From the NCBI GenBank assembly GCA_017625255.1, contig JAGALK010000034.1:1-64000 (forward strand): a stretch of 64,000 nt of DNA, given 5' to 3'. This DNA is from Lachnospiraceae bacterium. GTDB lineage: Bacteria; Bacillota; Clostridia; Lachnospirales; Lachnospiraceae. The translations under genes were made by a program, and so were the position numbers. How positions within the stretch are numbered: the stretch's first letter is position 1; each line of letters begins with the position of its first letter. The notes beneath the pieces were generated by a model. It had not been told where the DNA came from. It ran no database searches and was given only the letters and a program-made list of their open reading frames with translations. This document shows, piece after piece, positions 17,017 to 27,344 of this stretch.

Positions 17017-17520
17017 ATGTTTGATGAGTTGACACAAAAGGATATAGAAAAAATGCAGGAAGAAATCGAATACCGTAAGCTTGTTGTACGAAAAGAGGCA
17101 TTGGAATCAGTAAAAGAAGCAAGAGCGCAAGGTGATTTATCTGAGAATTTTGAGTATAAAGCAGCAAAGCAGTATAAAAATCAGAATGAAGGTCGTATTC
17201 GATATCTGGAAAAAATGATTAAGACGGCAAAGGTGGTTTCTGATGAGTCTAAGGATGACGAGGTAGGGTTGAATACCAGAGTCGAGGTGTATTTTGAAGA
17301 GGATGATGAAGTGGAGGAATACACAATTGTAACGACTATCCGGGGGAATTCATTAAAAGGACTAATTTCAAAGGAATCTCCATTAGGAGAGGCATTATTT
17401 GGACATAAGGTTGGGGACAGAGTAGAAGTAAAGGTAAATGAGAATTATAGCTACTTTGTGCAGATTAAGTCTATTGGTAAGAATGTGGATGATGATGCAA
17501 TAGGAATTCGGAAGTTTTAG
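17017..17520 (+). CDS. greA: GreA-family transcript cleavage factor
   Basis: 167 residues. N-terminal antiparallel coiled coil with the acidic tip GDLSENFEY (the D and E that coordinate Mg2+ in the polymerase active site), where most family members read SENAEY; then the FKBP-like C-terminal domain with ISKESPLGEALFGHKVGD. It reactivates backtracked RNA polymerase by stimulating transcript cleavage. AAGGAGAGG precedes the start. The genome may hold a second, more canonical GreA, so this could be a paralog. Confidence 0.88.
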   Translation: MFDELTQKDIEKMQEEIEYRKLVVRKEALESVKEARAQGDLSENFEYKAAKQYKNQNEGRIRYLEKMIKTAKVVSDESKDDEVGLNTRVEVYFEEDDEVEEYTIVTTIRGNSLKGLISKESPLGEALFGHKVGDRVEVKVNENYSYFVQIKSIGKNVDDDAIGIRKF

Positions 17521-17554
17521 TGGATGTACATTTGATGAAAGGGGAATATATAAG

Positions 17555-18349
17555 ATGCCATGTGATGTATATGAAGCAGCATGGATGTTTTTTATCTATG
17601 CCTGTATAGGCTGGTGTACAGAAGTAATTTATGTAGGTCTGAATAAAGGGCATTTTGTAAATAGAGGATTTTTTAATGGACCAATTTGTCCGATTTATGG
17701 AATTGGTGTACTGATTGTAGTTGCTGTGTTGACACCTTTAAAGAATAATTTTATTTTATTATTCTTAGGTTCGATGGTTTTGACATCATTGTTGGAGTTC
17801 CTTACAGGTTTAATTTTGGAAAAGCTTTTTAGCCAGAAATGGTGGGATTATTCAGATATGCCCTTTAATATTAAGGGGTATGTTTGTTTGAAATTTTCTA
17901 TATATTGGGGCATGGGGTGTATGCTTGTTATGAATGTAGTACATCCCGGTATATATAGAAGTATTCGATTTATACCAAGAAAATTAGGGATTATTTTTCT
18001 GGTGATTTTGTTGGTATTGTTTATTGCAGATTTGTGTGTAACCGTAAATATACTTTTGAAATTTAACAGAAATCTGCGTTCTATGGAGAAAATTGCAAAT
18101 GCGATACATAAGCTCTCGGATGAAGTTGGAGAAGATATATTTGAAAAAGCCTCTGCCGTTGTAAGCAAGAGAGAGGATATTCATGAAGATTTGAAAGAGA
18201 AACGAATGGAATTAGAGCGTTTAAATGAGGAGTACAAGAGAATTTTAGAAGAACGGTATTTTGGTTTTAAACGATTGATAAAAGCTTTTCCGAGTATGCG
18301 TTCTAAAAAGTGGGATGAATTGTTGCAGCAGTTAAAGAAGGAGAAATAA
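17555..18349 (+). CDS. PF06541 membrane protein (putative ABC-transporter type IV) with coiled-coil tail
   Basis: 264 residues. Five or so TM segments (about 8-28, 46-66, 70-92, 110-130, 145-170) carry the family signature FFIYACIGWCTEVIYVGLN...RGFFNGPICPIYGIG. From ~180 the protein is a cytoplasmic coiled coil rich in E/K (KREDIHEDLKEKRMELERL). Despite the family name no ATPase partner is present here, and the function is unknown. GAAAGGGG precedes the start by 11 bases. Confidence 0.8.
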   Translation: MPCDVYEAAWMFFIYACIGWCTEVIYVGLNKGHFVNRGFFNGPICPIYGIGVLIVVAVLTPLKNNFILLFLGSMVLTSLLEFLTGLILEKLFSQKWWDYSDMPFNIKGYVCLKFSIYWGMGCMLVMNVVHPGIYRSIRFIPRKLGIIFLVILLVLFIADLCVTVNILLKFNRNLRSMEKIANAIHKLSDEVGEDIFEKASAVVSKREDIHEDLKEKRMELERLNEEYKRILEERYFGFKRLIKAFPSMRSKKWDELLQQLKKEK

Positions 18350-18356
18350 TATATAG

Positions 18357-18385
18357 TTGTAAATAAAATGAAAATCGGATACTAT
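18357..18385 (+). promoter_or_regulatory. Promoter of AAA/nuclease copy 2
   Basis: TTGTAA (18357-18362), 17-bp spacer, TACTAT (18380-18385). The same promoter context (TTGTAA, 17 bp containing AATCGGA, TAGAAT) precedes copy 3, which supports it as real. Confidence 0.6.
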
Positions 18386-18420
18386 AAAAGGTATTAATGC
18401 ATAGCAAAGAGGTGAGCAGA

Positions 18421-20127
18421 TTGGGAAGAACTGTAGGAATCGGAATACAGGATTTTGAAGATGTTTTAGAAAATAATTATTTTTATATAGATAAGACATC
18501 GTTTATTAAGGAATGGTGGGAAAACGGGGATAGCGTAACGCTGATTACCCGCCCTCGTCGTTTTGGAAAGACACTGAATATGAGTATGCTAAATCGCTTT
18601 TTTTCTGTTGAATATGCAGGAAAGGGAGAGATATTTGAAGGGCTTTCTATTTGGGAAGAGACAAAGTACAGAGAATTACAGGGAACTTATCCGGTAATAA
18701 ATATTTCTTTTGCGAATGTAAAAGAGAAATGTTTTCAGGCTACGAAAGAGAAGATATATCAGATTTTAATTGGGTTATATGCAAAATACTCCTTTTTGCT
18801 GGAAGGTGACTTGTTATATGATACAGAAAAAGAATATTTTAGAAGAGTTAATATGGGTATGAGTGAGACGGATGCCACATCAGCATTACACAATCTGTCA
18901 GATTATCTCTGCCGATACTATGGAAAAAAAGTAATTATTCTTTTAGATGAATATGATACACCTATGCAGGAAGCGTATGTAAACGGATTTTGGGAAGAAC
19001 TGGTGGCATTTACCAGAAGTATGTTTAATGCCACATTTAAGACAAATCCATATCTTGCAAGAGCTATTATGACCGGAATTACAAGGGTAAGTAAAGAGTC
19101 GATTTTTTCGGATTTGAATAATTTGAAGGTGGTTACTACGACCTCAGATGAATATGCAACTTCTTTTGGATTTACAGAAGAAGAAGTATTTGCAGCACTG
19201 GATGAGTGCGGATTGGGTGAGAAAAAAGAGGTTGTGAAAGAGTGGTATGATGGATTTATCTTTGGAACGCATGCAGAGATTTATAATCCATGGTCTATTT
19301 TGAACTATTTGGATACAGGTATTATTACTGCTTATTGGGCGAATACCAGTTCCAATAGTCTGGTGGGTAAACTTATCCGAGAAGGTGGATTGGGTGTAAA
19401 ACAGTCCTTTGAGATGCTTTTGAGGGGAGAACATCTATTTTGTCCTATTGAAGAACAGATTATATATAATCAGCTGGGACAAAAGGAGTCTTCCATATGG
19501 AGTCTCCTGCTTGCAAGCGGTTATCTAAAAGTCCTTAATTACCAGAAAATGGATGAGATGGAAACGGAAGAAAGAGTATGTTATGAGGTGACATTAACAA
19601 ATCGTGAAGTGCGTCGGATGTTTTCTAATATGGTAAGTGACTGGTTTAGTCCGGCGGAGGATGACTATAATGGATTTATCAAAGCAATGCTTCAGCAGGA
19701 TGTGGACACCATGAATATTTATATGAATCGCGTAGCATTAACACTCTTTAGTTATTTTGATACGGGAAATCGTCCAACGGGGCAGGAACCGGAGAGATTT
19801 TACCATGGATTTGTATTAGGATTAATGGTGGATTTGCAAAGGGACTATATCGTTACATCCAATAGAGAAAGTGGATTTGGCAGATATGATGTGATGATCG
19901 AACCAAAGGATATAGATAAGAATCCCGCAGTTATTATTGAATTTAAAGTGCATAATAGCAGAAGGGAAAAATCATTGGAAGAAACGGTGGTAGCTGCATT
20001 GACACAGATAGAAGAAAAGCAGTATGAAGCATCACTTCTTGCCAAGGGAGTACCTGAAAATAGGATTTATAAATATGGATTTGCCTTTGAAGGTAAAAAT
20101 GTGTTGATTGAGACAGCGTCCAACTAG
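18421..20127 (+). CDS. AAA-ATPase-like / PD-(D/E)XK nuclease family protein, copy 2
   Basis: 568 residues from TTG 18421. This start is chosen because GAGGTGAG lies 6 bases upstream, the context is identical in copy 3, and both copies then have exactly 568 residues. The N-terminal PF09820 domain has the degenerate P-loop TRPRRFGKTLNMSML (K50) and Walker B VIILLDEYDTPMQ (D176). The C-terminal PF08011 nuclease domain shows GFGRYD (D490) and IIEFKV (E507, K509). Known: predicted ATPase-nuclease family; role unknown. The stop codon lies in the stem of the terminator at 20114. It is strongly similar to copy 3 and to the partial copy at the left edge. Confidence 0.88.
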   Translation: MGRTVGIGIQDFEDVLENNYFYIDKTSFIKEWWENGDSVTLITRPRRFGKTLNMSMLNRFFSVEYAGKGEIFEGLSIWEETKYRELQGTYPVINISFANVKEKCFQATKEKIYQILIGLYAKYSFLLEGDLLYDTEKEYFRRVNMGMSETDATSALHNLSDYLCRYYGKKVIILLDEYDTPMQEAYVNGFWEELVAFTRSMFNATFKTNPYLARAIMTGITRVSKESIFSDLNNLKVVTTTSDEYATSFGFTEEEVFAALDECGLGEKKEVVKEWYDGFIFGTHAEIYNPWSILNYLDTGIITAYWANTSSNSLVGKLIREGGLGVKQSFEMLLRGEHLFCPIEEQIIYNQLGQKESSIWSLLLASGYLKVLNYQKMDEMETEERVCYEVTLTNREVRRMFSNMVSDWFSPAEDDYNGFIKAMLQQDVDTMNIYMNRVALTLFSYFDTGNRPTGQEPERFYHGFVLGLMVDLQRDYIVTSNRESGFGRYDVMIEPKDIDKNPAVIIEFKVHNSRREKSLEETVVAALTQIEEKQYEASLLAKGVPENRIYKYGFAFEGKNVLIETASN

Positions 20128-20138
20128 GGCGCTGTTTT
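20114..20138 (+). terminator. Terminator overlapping the end of AAA/nuclease copy 2
   Basis: CAGCGTCC - AACTA - GGGCGCTG then T4. The 5' arm encodes the last residues of the protein and the stop codon spans the loop/stem. The same hairpin occurs at 22735, 35359 and 46795. Confidence 0.75.
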
Positions 20139-20139
20139 G

Positions 20140-20169
20140 CATTTCACACCCCAAAATCGACATTTCACG
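20140..20169 (+). promoter_or_regulatory. LytTR-type direct repeat, site 1 (in front of a pseudogene)
   Basis: CATTTCACA (20140-20148), 12 bases CCCCAAAATCGA, CATTTCACG (20161-20169). The promoter expected ~30 bp further on has been lost: pseudogene coding sequence begins at ~20189. A chance TATATA lies 31 bp downstream, inside that sequence. Confidence 0.7.
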
Positions 20170-20186
20170 AATATGAAAAAATATGG

Positions 20187-20926
20187 CAAATTTTTCTCCG
20201 TATATAGGCGGCTACCATTTAGCCGGTAATATTTTGTATTTAGATGAACCGTTATTGTTTAGTCCGGATTTTTGTCTGGTTTGCAAAAGGAGAAGATCGT
20301 CAGGCGGCGAATACATTGATTGAACAGAAATTAGCAGAATATTATGAAGAGATTGATGCATGTGGTTCAGATGAAGAAAAAGTAAGAAAAATTCATGATT
20401 TAATGCTGGAAAAAATAGATTCGGTATCCGGTGTAACGATTTATGATGTATTGGTAAAAGAAGAAGCCCAGTGTGAAGGATATGTAGAATTATTCCAGAT
20501 GCTTGCTACCGGAGCAGGAATCAGCAGCTTCATTGTTACAGATTATGATACATATAATCATGCTTGGAATATGGTTAACTTAAATGGTTCCTGGTACATC
20601 ATGGATGTTACCGGAGACGACCCGGTAAATGGAGATGGAAGTTTATATTATACGTTTTATATGGTTAGTGCTGCAGAATATGATATAGATGACTATGCCT
20701 TAAACCTTCTGTAACAGTGAAGGATACAGATGGTAAAGTAGTTGGAAGTGAAAATTATAGAGTAGATTATTTCTATAATATGGATGTGGGAACAGCCAAA
20801 GTGAAAGTTGTTTTCAGTGGTAACTATGCTGGAAATGAGACGATAGAGAAGACCTATTATGTACAAGTTCGTACTTATAGAACGGTTTCTGGTAAGACCT
20901 ATTATAGCGAATGGTCAAAGGCAGTA
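20187..20926 (+). pseudogene. Mosaic remnant of a transglutaminase-like giant surface protein gene
   Basis: Three separate pieces of a gene like the one at 35506 are joined in changing frames. 20189-20276 encodes the FG-GAP-region piece NFSPYIGG...FSPDFCL; then, in another frame, FAKGEDRQAANTLIEQKLAEYYEEID through the transglutaminase-like core with AQCEGY (Cys), NHAWNMV (His) and MDVTGDDP (Asp) up to 20714; then, in the first frame again, a C-terminal Ig/Fn3 piece (KPSVTVKDTDGKVVG...YYSEWSKAV). The signal peptide, most of the N-terminus and the middle are missing. A site-1 LytTR repeat survives upstream, and the 3' half of the parental terminator survives downstream (GCTATGCACCTTTT). Confidence 0.88.
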
Positions 20927-20978
20927 TTGCTATGCACCTTTTGGGTTTTCAAGAAGTTGGAGTTAAATCATGAAATGG

Positions 20979-21007
20979 TTGTAAATGGAACAAGAATCGG
21001 ATAGAAT
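20979..21007 (+). promoter_or_regulatory. Promoter of AAA/nuclease copy 3
   Basis: TTGTAA (20979-20984), 17-bp spacer, TAGAAT (21002-21007), homologous to the promoter of copy 2. The in-frame ATG at 20985 falls inside the spacer and so cannot be the start codon. Confidence 0.6.
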
Positions 21008-21041
21008 AAGAGATAGTAATAAAGGCAAAGAGGTGAGCAAA

Positions 21042-22748
21042 TTGGGAAGAACCGTAGGAATCGGCATACAGGATTTTAATAAGGTTATAGAAGGCAATTA
21101 TTTTTATGTAGATAAGACATCTTTTATTAAAGAATGGTGGGAAAGTGGTGATGATGTAACACTAATTACTCGTCCACGCCGTTTTGGGAAGACTCTGAAT
21201 ATGAGTATGCTAAATCGATTTTTTTCTGTGGAATTCGCAGGAAAGGGAGAGATATTTGAAGGGCTTTCTATCTGGACAGAAGAGAAGTACAAAGCGTTGC
21301 AAGGAACCTATCCAGTTATTAATCTATCTTTTGCAGGAATAAAAGAGACTAATTTTGAATTAACACAATTAAGGATTATTGAACTATTAAAGTCTGTATA
21401 TGAAAAGTTTTCTTTTTTGGCACAGAGTGATAAATTGTCGGAAAATGAACAGTTTTATGTAAAAAAAATGGCAAAGGAAATGTCAGCCTTTGATGCCGGT
21501 TTTTCATTACACAAATTATCGGAGTATCTTTGTCGTTATTATGAACAGAAAGTAATTATACTTTTAGATGAATATGATACACCAATGCAGGAAGCCTATG
21601 TAAATGGATTTTGGGAAGAATTGGTAGCTTTTACAAGAAGCTTATTTAATGCAACTTTTAAGACCAATCCGCATCTTGCACGGGGTGTGATGACAGGTAT
21701 TACGAGAGTGAGCAAGGAATCCATTTTTTCTGATTTGAATAATTTAGAAGTGGTGACGACTACTTCGGATAAATATGCAACTGCATTTGGATTTACAGAG
21801 GAAGAAGTGTTTACCGGATTGGAAGAATGTGGTTTAGGATCAGAAAAAGATAAAGTAAAAGAGTGGTACGATGGATTTATCTTTGGAACCCATGCAGATA
21901 TCTATAATCCATGGTCTATCTTGAACTTTTTGGATAAGAAGGTGTTGACTACTTACTGGGCAAATACGAGTTCGAATAGTTTGGTTAGTAAGCTTATTCG
22001 AGAAGGTGGATTGGGCGTAAAACAATCCTTTGAGAAGCTTATGAAGGGAGAACATCTATTTTGTCCGATTGAGGAACAGATTATATATAATCAGCTGGGA
22101 CAAAAGGAATCTTCCATTTGGAGTCTTTTGCTTGCAAGCGGGTATCTAAAAGTGCTTAATTACCAGAACATGGCTGAGATGGAAACAGATGAAAGAGTAT
22201 GTTATGAGGTGGCATTGACAAATCGTGAAGTGCGTCGGATGTTTTCGAATATGGTAAGTGACTGGTTTAGTCTGGCAGAGGATGATTACAATGGATTTAT
22301 CAAAGCAATGCTTATGGGTGATAGAAAAACGATGAATGTGTATATGAATCGTGTGGCATTGACTATATTCAGTTATTTTGATACAGGAAAACATCCTGGC
22401 GGACAGGAACCGGAGAGATTTTATCATGGATTTGTATTAGGGTTAATGGTAGATTTGCAAAGGGATTATGTTGTTACATCTAATCGTGAAAGTGGATTTG
22501 GAAGATATGATGTTGTGATTGAACCCAAAGATCCAGTTAAAAATCCGGCAGTCATTATAGAATTTAAGGTATATGATAAAGAGGATGAGCAGACATTGAA
22601 GGAGACTGCGCAGGCAGCATTAGCCCAGATAGAAGAAAAGCAGTACGCAGCTGCACTTCTTGCTAAGGGAGTGCCGGAAAACAGAATTTATAAATATGGA
22701 TTTGCCTTTGAAGGCAAAAATGTGTTGATTGAAGCAGCGTCCGAATAG
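21042..22748 (+). CDS. AAA-ATPase-like / PD-(D/E)XK nuclease family protein, copy 3
   Basis: 568 residues from TTG 21042, with GAGGTGAG just upstream as in copy 2. Same domain order: degenerate P-loop TRPRRFGKTLNMSML, Walker B VIILLDEYDTPMQ, nuclease GFGRYD and VIIEFKVY. It differs from copy 2 most in residues ~100-160, between the two ATPase motifs, a region also divergent in copy 1. That pattern suggests this stretch sets specificity. It is inserted between a surface-gene pseudogene and a surface gene. The gene ends in the CAGCGTCC terminator. Function unknown. Confidence 0.88.
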   Translation: MGRTVGIGIQDFNKVIEGNYFYVDKTSFIKEWWESGDDVTLITRPRRFGKTLNMSMLNRFFSVEFAGKGEIFEGLSIWTEEKYKALQGTYPVINLSFAGIKETNFELTQLRIIELLKSVYEKFSFLAQSDKLSENEQFYVKKMAKEMSAFDAGFSLHKLSEYLCRYYEQKVIILLDEYDTPMQEAYVNGFWEELVAFTRSLFNATFKTNPHLARGVMTGITRVSKESIFSDLNNLEVVTTTSDKYATAFGFTEEEVFTGLEECGLGSEKDKVKEWYDGFIFGTHADIYNPWSILNFLDKKVLTTYWANTSSNSLVSKLIREGGLGVKQSFEKLMKGEHLFCPIEEQIIYNQLGQKESSIWSLLLASGYLKVLNYQNMAEMETDERVCYEVALTNREVRRMFSNMVSDWFSLAEDDYNGFIKAMLMGDRKTMNVYMNRVALTIFSYFDTGKHPGGQEPERFYHGFVLGLMVDLQRDYVVTSNRESGFGRYDVVIEPKDPVKNPAVIIEFKVYDKEDEQTLKETAQAALAQIEEKQYAAALLAKGVPENRIYKYGFAFEGKNVLIEAASE

Positions 22749-22762
22749 GACGCTGTTTTTTT
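22735..22762 (+). terminator. Terminator overlapping the end of AAA/nuclease copy 3
   Basis: CAGCGTCC - GAATA - GGACGCTG, perfect 8-bp stem, then T7. The TAG stop is at the loop/stem boundary. Confidence 0.88.
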
Positions 22763-22763
22763 G

Positions 22764-22829
22764 CATTTCATACCCCTAGAATGACATTTCGTGAATGAAA
22801 AAAATCCAGAAGAGAAATAGTACTATAAT
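22764..22829 (+). promoter_or_regulatory. LytTR-type direct repeat and activator-dependent promoter, site 2
   Basis: CATTTCATA (22764-22772), 12 bases, CATTTCGTG (22785-22793), then 30 bp to TATAAT (22824-22829), within AATAGTACTATAATACTA. That 18-mer is identical in the -10 region of site 6. No -35 hexamer is present at the expected place, which fits a promoter that needs a bound activator. Confidence 0.75.
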
Positions 22830-22879
22830 ACTAGAATAAACATTTCGCATATGAATGGAATAAGAACGGAGGAGTGCAT

Positions 22880-25800
22880 ATGAGAAAAAAGGTATTTTTA
22901 AAACTAATTGCAGCAACTCTTAGTGCAGCTATGGTACTGACCCAGATACCGGTTTCTACCGTAGTGCAGGCGAAAGAATCAGGAATTACTGCGATTGGCA
23001 AGCAGACAAATCTGGTAACAGACCGTTATACCAGCAGTGGTGTGGCATCTACACTGTATGCAAAGGACGGTGGAGACATCAAATCCTTAGCAGATGCAGC
23101 AATAGCAGAAAACCTTTCCCTTACAGGAACGGGAACAGCAACAGGCGGAAGCGAGAGCAATATTGCACCGGGAAGTGCCTATTCCGTAGCGACAGCTTTT
23201 GACCCGGATGGCGATGGAATAGAAGATTGGATAGCTCGTGTATCCTTAGAAGATGAGGAAAAGGGCGGAAAGGTTCTTTTATCTGTTTCCATGGCAGCAG
23301 CTGGTGATGGTTCTGGAAAACCCTATGTAGCATTTCTAAATAATGATACAGGTGGATATATTACTACAACGGATGACATTCCGGCTAGAGCAGTAGAAGG
23401 CCTTATGAATATTGCAGCCGGTGATTTTGACGGAGATGGAAAGGAAGAACTGGCGGTCTATGCGCCGAATAACAGCGATGAAGTAGAGACACAGGTGGCG
23501 GATGCAGAGGGGAATTATCCCAAGAATCAATTATCCATAAAAATCTATGATATGGATTTTAATCTGGATATTACCAACTATTGGAATTTTCATGTAAAAA
23601 CTTCGATTCCGGAGCCGACCAAAGTAATCGAGGCGGGAGAAGGTACAACTAGATGGAATTACAGTAGTACCGATGCAACAACAGGAGATAAGAACTTTTA
23701 TAACATCCCATATCTTTCTTTGATGGCTGAAGATGTGGATGGAGACGGAATTGACGATTTGACCACAGTAGCGAATTTCTCCCGACTAAAAGATGGATAT
23801 TATAGATCAGCAGGTTTGTTGACTTTGGCTCAAGTAGAAGAAAGCCTGTTTAGTAATTATTGTTTAGCTTCTGTTATGGATATCTATACAGGAAGTAAGA
23901 GTGTTTCAGAGTTCATGACACAGACATTGAAGAAGAAAGTTTTGATGGGCTATGACGCTGCTGTAAACAAGATGTTTGCAGTGCGGAATGCAACAGTAGC
24001 ATTAGGAAGTGTCAGCGATTCTAATAGCAGAGAAATTATGATTGCAGGTAATTATTCTGCAGCGTATGATCCATCAAATACGAATACTGTGAATTTTGGC
24101 ATAGCATCAAGCCGTGCGCTTTCGGTTTATACTGAAAAAAATGGATTTATTTGGGGGACTGGTATAGATATTGTAAGACCATATGTTGTTTTGGGATGCT
24201 TTACCTATGAGGAATTGGTAGGAAAAGAAATAAATTCCTTTGAAACATTATAAAACTGGGACTGGACATATACGGAGAGCGGATATGACAGATTAAGATT
24301 TGAAAATACTACGACGGCGGAAGGAATGGAGATTGAGCCGGTAGCCATGGTACCTTTTGCAGCCCATGGAACAGATGAACCGGATTCCGTATTTTTAGAG
24401 GGTCAGGTATTCCGGTATAATACAGGGACAAAAGAATTTGAGGATACCGGATATGCGCCGGCGTATCCGACAAACTACTACAGCAGTGAAGGCGTATGGA
24501 TTGGCAGCGCAGTAGCAGGCAATGTAACCGGAAGTGCAGATGGAGCAGAAACAGTTTATTATACATATTATGAGGAAGATGCAGCAGGAACAGCGAACTA
24601 TTGCAGTATTGTAGGTTTGTGGGGCGAAGAAGCAGATGGTTCCAAAACCTATAATTCAGCGGTAAAATCCAATTCTACGGCGGCATTCCCAATGCATGTA
24701 GCTCTTGCATTGCCGGAAGCGGCAGCAACAGCCGATGCAACCACAGCAGAGATAGCATTTGCAGAAGGAGAATTGGAAGAGGATGGAAGTATATACCTTG
24801 TAGAAGGTGGCTGTACACCGAAGGTAGTAGTTACCTATAATAGCAGGCCGTTAAGACCGGGTGAAGATTACTATGTAACCTATGAAGATAATACAAAAGC
24901 GGGAACCGCAACAGTAACCATTACCGGTATGGGTGACTACACCGGAACAGGAACCTTAAACTTCGAGATTATGGCAGAAGAAGACGAGGGAGAAGACGGC
25001 AAGACAGAAGATGACAATACGGAAGATGATGGAGAGATTACATACGAAATAAAAGATATTGAAACTATCCATGCGGACAACCGTACCTGGGATTCCTATG
25101 CTTCTTATTATTACTATAATCAGTTGGATGAAGCAGGAAAAGCATTCTGGAAAGAGTTAGATGCAGTTTGTAAAAAACTTTTAACGACCACGGAAGATGC
25201 TACGGTACTCGGTGGGGAATACTATTATACAGACGCAGTGCTAACAAATCAGTTATCTGCAGAAACTGCAGTAAAAATCGTTGCACAGTTTATGGATTCC
25301 AATCCGCAGTATTATTTCATAACGAACTATTATTCCATGTACCCGACTGAAAATGTGGAGGTGGGTACGAATATCCGTGTAAGACTCGAAGTATACGAGA
25401 GTTTCGCAGACGGGGAAGCCCGTCAGAAAGCAACTACATTTGTTGAACAGAAACTGGCAGAATACTATGAAGAGATTGATGTATGTGAGTCCGATGAGGA
25501 AAAAGTAAGAAAAATGCATGATTTGATTCTGGAAAATACAGAATATGAATCAGGAATAACGATTTATGATGTATTGTCAACCGGAAAAGCCCAGTGTGAA
25601 GGATATACAGATTTATTCCAGGTGCTTGCCAGCGGAGCCGGAATCAGCAGTATCATTGTTGCAGATAGTGATACATTTAATCATGCTTGGAATATGGTCA
25701 GATTGAATGGTTCATGGTATATCATAGATACTACATGGGATGATCCGGTGGATGGAGATGGAAGGTTATATTATGCGTATTATCTGGTCAGTGATAAGGT

Positions 25801-27274
25801 TCACGGAAGTCTGAATCAATATGTGGATGATGTATATCAGCCGATACCGGAGGCTACATTAAGCACCAATCCGGGTGCGTATGCTCCGGGAAGCCTGCAG
25901 GCAGCCGAGGGTACGACTTCTGCACCGAAGATTAAGGTAGAGATTGCTTCTGATAGTGCAATAGTGACGTTGTCAGCAAAAGATACAGAAACCATTTATT
26001 ATACATTGGATGGAACAACTCCGGGAGTGACAAGAGGTGCATCTACCATCTATACAGAGCCGATTACCATTAAACAATCATGTGTAATCAAGGCTGTTGC
26101 AGTCCGGGATGGATATGTAGAAAGTAAAGTATCTGTACAGACAATTGAAGGTATTGAAGAGAAAGAATATTCTATTACTTATGAGCTTGCAGGAGGAACT
26201 AATAACAGCAGCAATCCGGACAGTTATAAGATGAGTGATGCGACCATTACCCTTGCAGATCCGGAGCAGACAGGCTATTACTTTGACGGCTGGTATACAG
26301 ATGCAGAGTATACGGCAGAAAGTAAAGTGACAACTATACCAAGCGGAAGCGAAGGGAATATTACACTTTACGCAAAATGGACACCATTTATCTATCATGT
26401 TTCCTTTGATGCAAATGGTGGAGAAGGAACCATGAATAAGATAAGTAACTGTGAGTTTGGAAAAGTTTACACATTCCCGGCTAATCAGTTTACAAGAGAT
26501 GGCTATACCTTTGTGGGATGGAGTAGCTATAGCAATGGTAGTGGAACGATATATAAAGACCAGAGTGAATTTTCCGATTTGTTTGCCCGCAATAATATAA
26601 CGATTAAAATGTATGCAATCTGGGAGAAGGAAGGTACGGATCCAACACCAACCCCAGACCCGACACCAGACCCAGATCCGACACCAACCCCAGACCCGAC
26701 ACCAGACCCAGATCCGACACCAACCCCAGACCCAACTCCAGATCCGGATCCAGTTATAGAAAATATAGTAAGCAGTGTGACCTTGTCAGATACCAGTTAT
26801 ACCTACACAGGTAGTTATATAATACCGACTGTAGTTGTTAAAAATACCGATAATGAAGTGGTAGAAAGCAAGTATTATTCACTGAATTATTCGGGTAATA
26901 AGGATGTTGGAACGGCAACAGTTAAGGTGACATTCAAATATGCCTATGAAGGTAATGACAGTGTAGAAAAGACCTTTACAATTTTACCAAAGGGAACCCA
27001 AATTGCTAAGCTAAAACCTGGTAAAAAGAAATTGACAGTAAAAGTAAAAGCACAGAAAAACCAGACAAGCGGTTACCAGATTCGCTATTCATTAAAGAAA
27101 AGTATGAAAGGTGCTAAGACAATAACACTTAACAAGAATACCAAGGTTTCAAGAACGATTTCTAAGCTTAAAGCGAAAAAGAAATATTATGTACAGGTTC
27201 GTACCTATAAGAAGGTTTCCGGTAAGAAATATTACAGTAGCTGGTCTAAGGCAGTTTCTAAAAAGACGAAGTAA
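22880..27274 (+). pseudogene. Giant secreted transglutaminase-like surface protein, interrupted by one in-frame stop
   Basis: One reading frame of 1464 codons with a single TAA at 24251-24253; both sides are in the same frame and align with the intact paralog at 35506, where the matching codon is TCA (Ser) in ETVSKWDW. ATG 22880 is preceded by GGAGG 7 bases upstream. Order: signal peptide (1-35), FG-GAP-like Ca-binding repeats (DPDGDGIEDW, GDFDGDGKEEL, EDVDGDGIDDL), [stop at codon 458], Ig-like region, transglutaminase-like core with AQCEGY, NHAWNMV and IIDTTWDDP, a CHB_HEX-like YYTLDGTTPG module, InlB B-type repeats, a TPDPTPDPDP linker (26640-26757) and a Lys-rich Fn3-like end. Without readthrough only a 457-residue N-terminal fragment is made. 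Sequencing error is an alternative. Confidence 0.85.
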
Positions 27275-27285
27275 AATATTTTAGC

Positions 27286-27310
27286 AGGGGCTGTCAGCAT
27301 AGGCAGCCCT
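27286..27310 (+). terminator. Hairpin after the giant surface gene
   Basis: AGGGGCTG - loop - CAGCCCT, 7-bp GC-rich stem with one bulged G, not followed by a T run; weak or partial termination at most. Confidence 0.4.
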
Positions 27311-27344
27311 ATGTATTTCACGAATAAGATAGGAGCGGATTACA

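Noticed and set aside
20985-21041. ATG 20985 as start of AAA/nuclease copy 3
   Set aside because: It lies in the spacer of the conserved TTGTAA/TAGAAT promoter, and the homologous ribosome site and TTG are at 21029-21044.
18397-22748. AAA/nuclease genes as insertion sequences
   Set aside because: No terminal inverted repeats, target duplications or DDE/HUH transposase motifs were found; the shared ends are a terminator and promoter block.
22850-22858. CATTTCGCA in the leader of the interrupted surface gene as an extra LytTR site
   Set aside because: It is a lone half-site downstream of the -10, without a partner at 21 bp.
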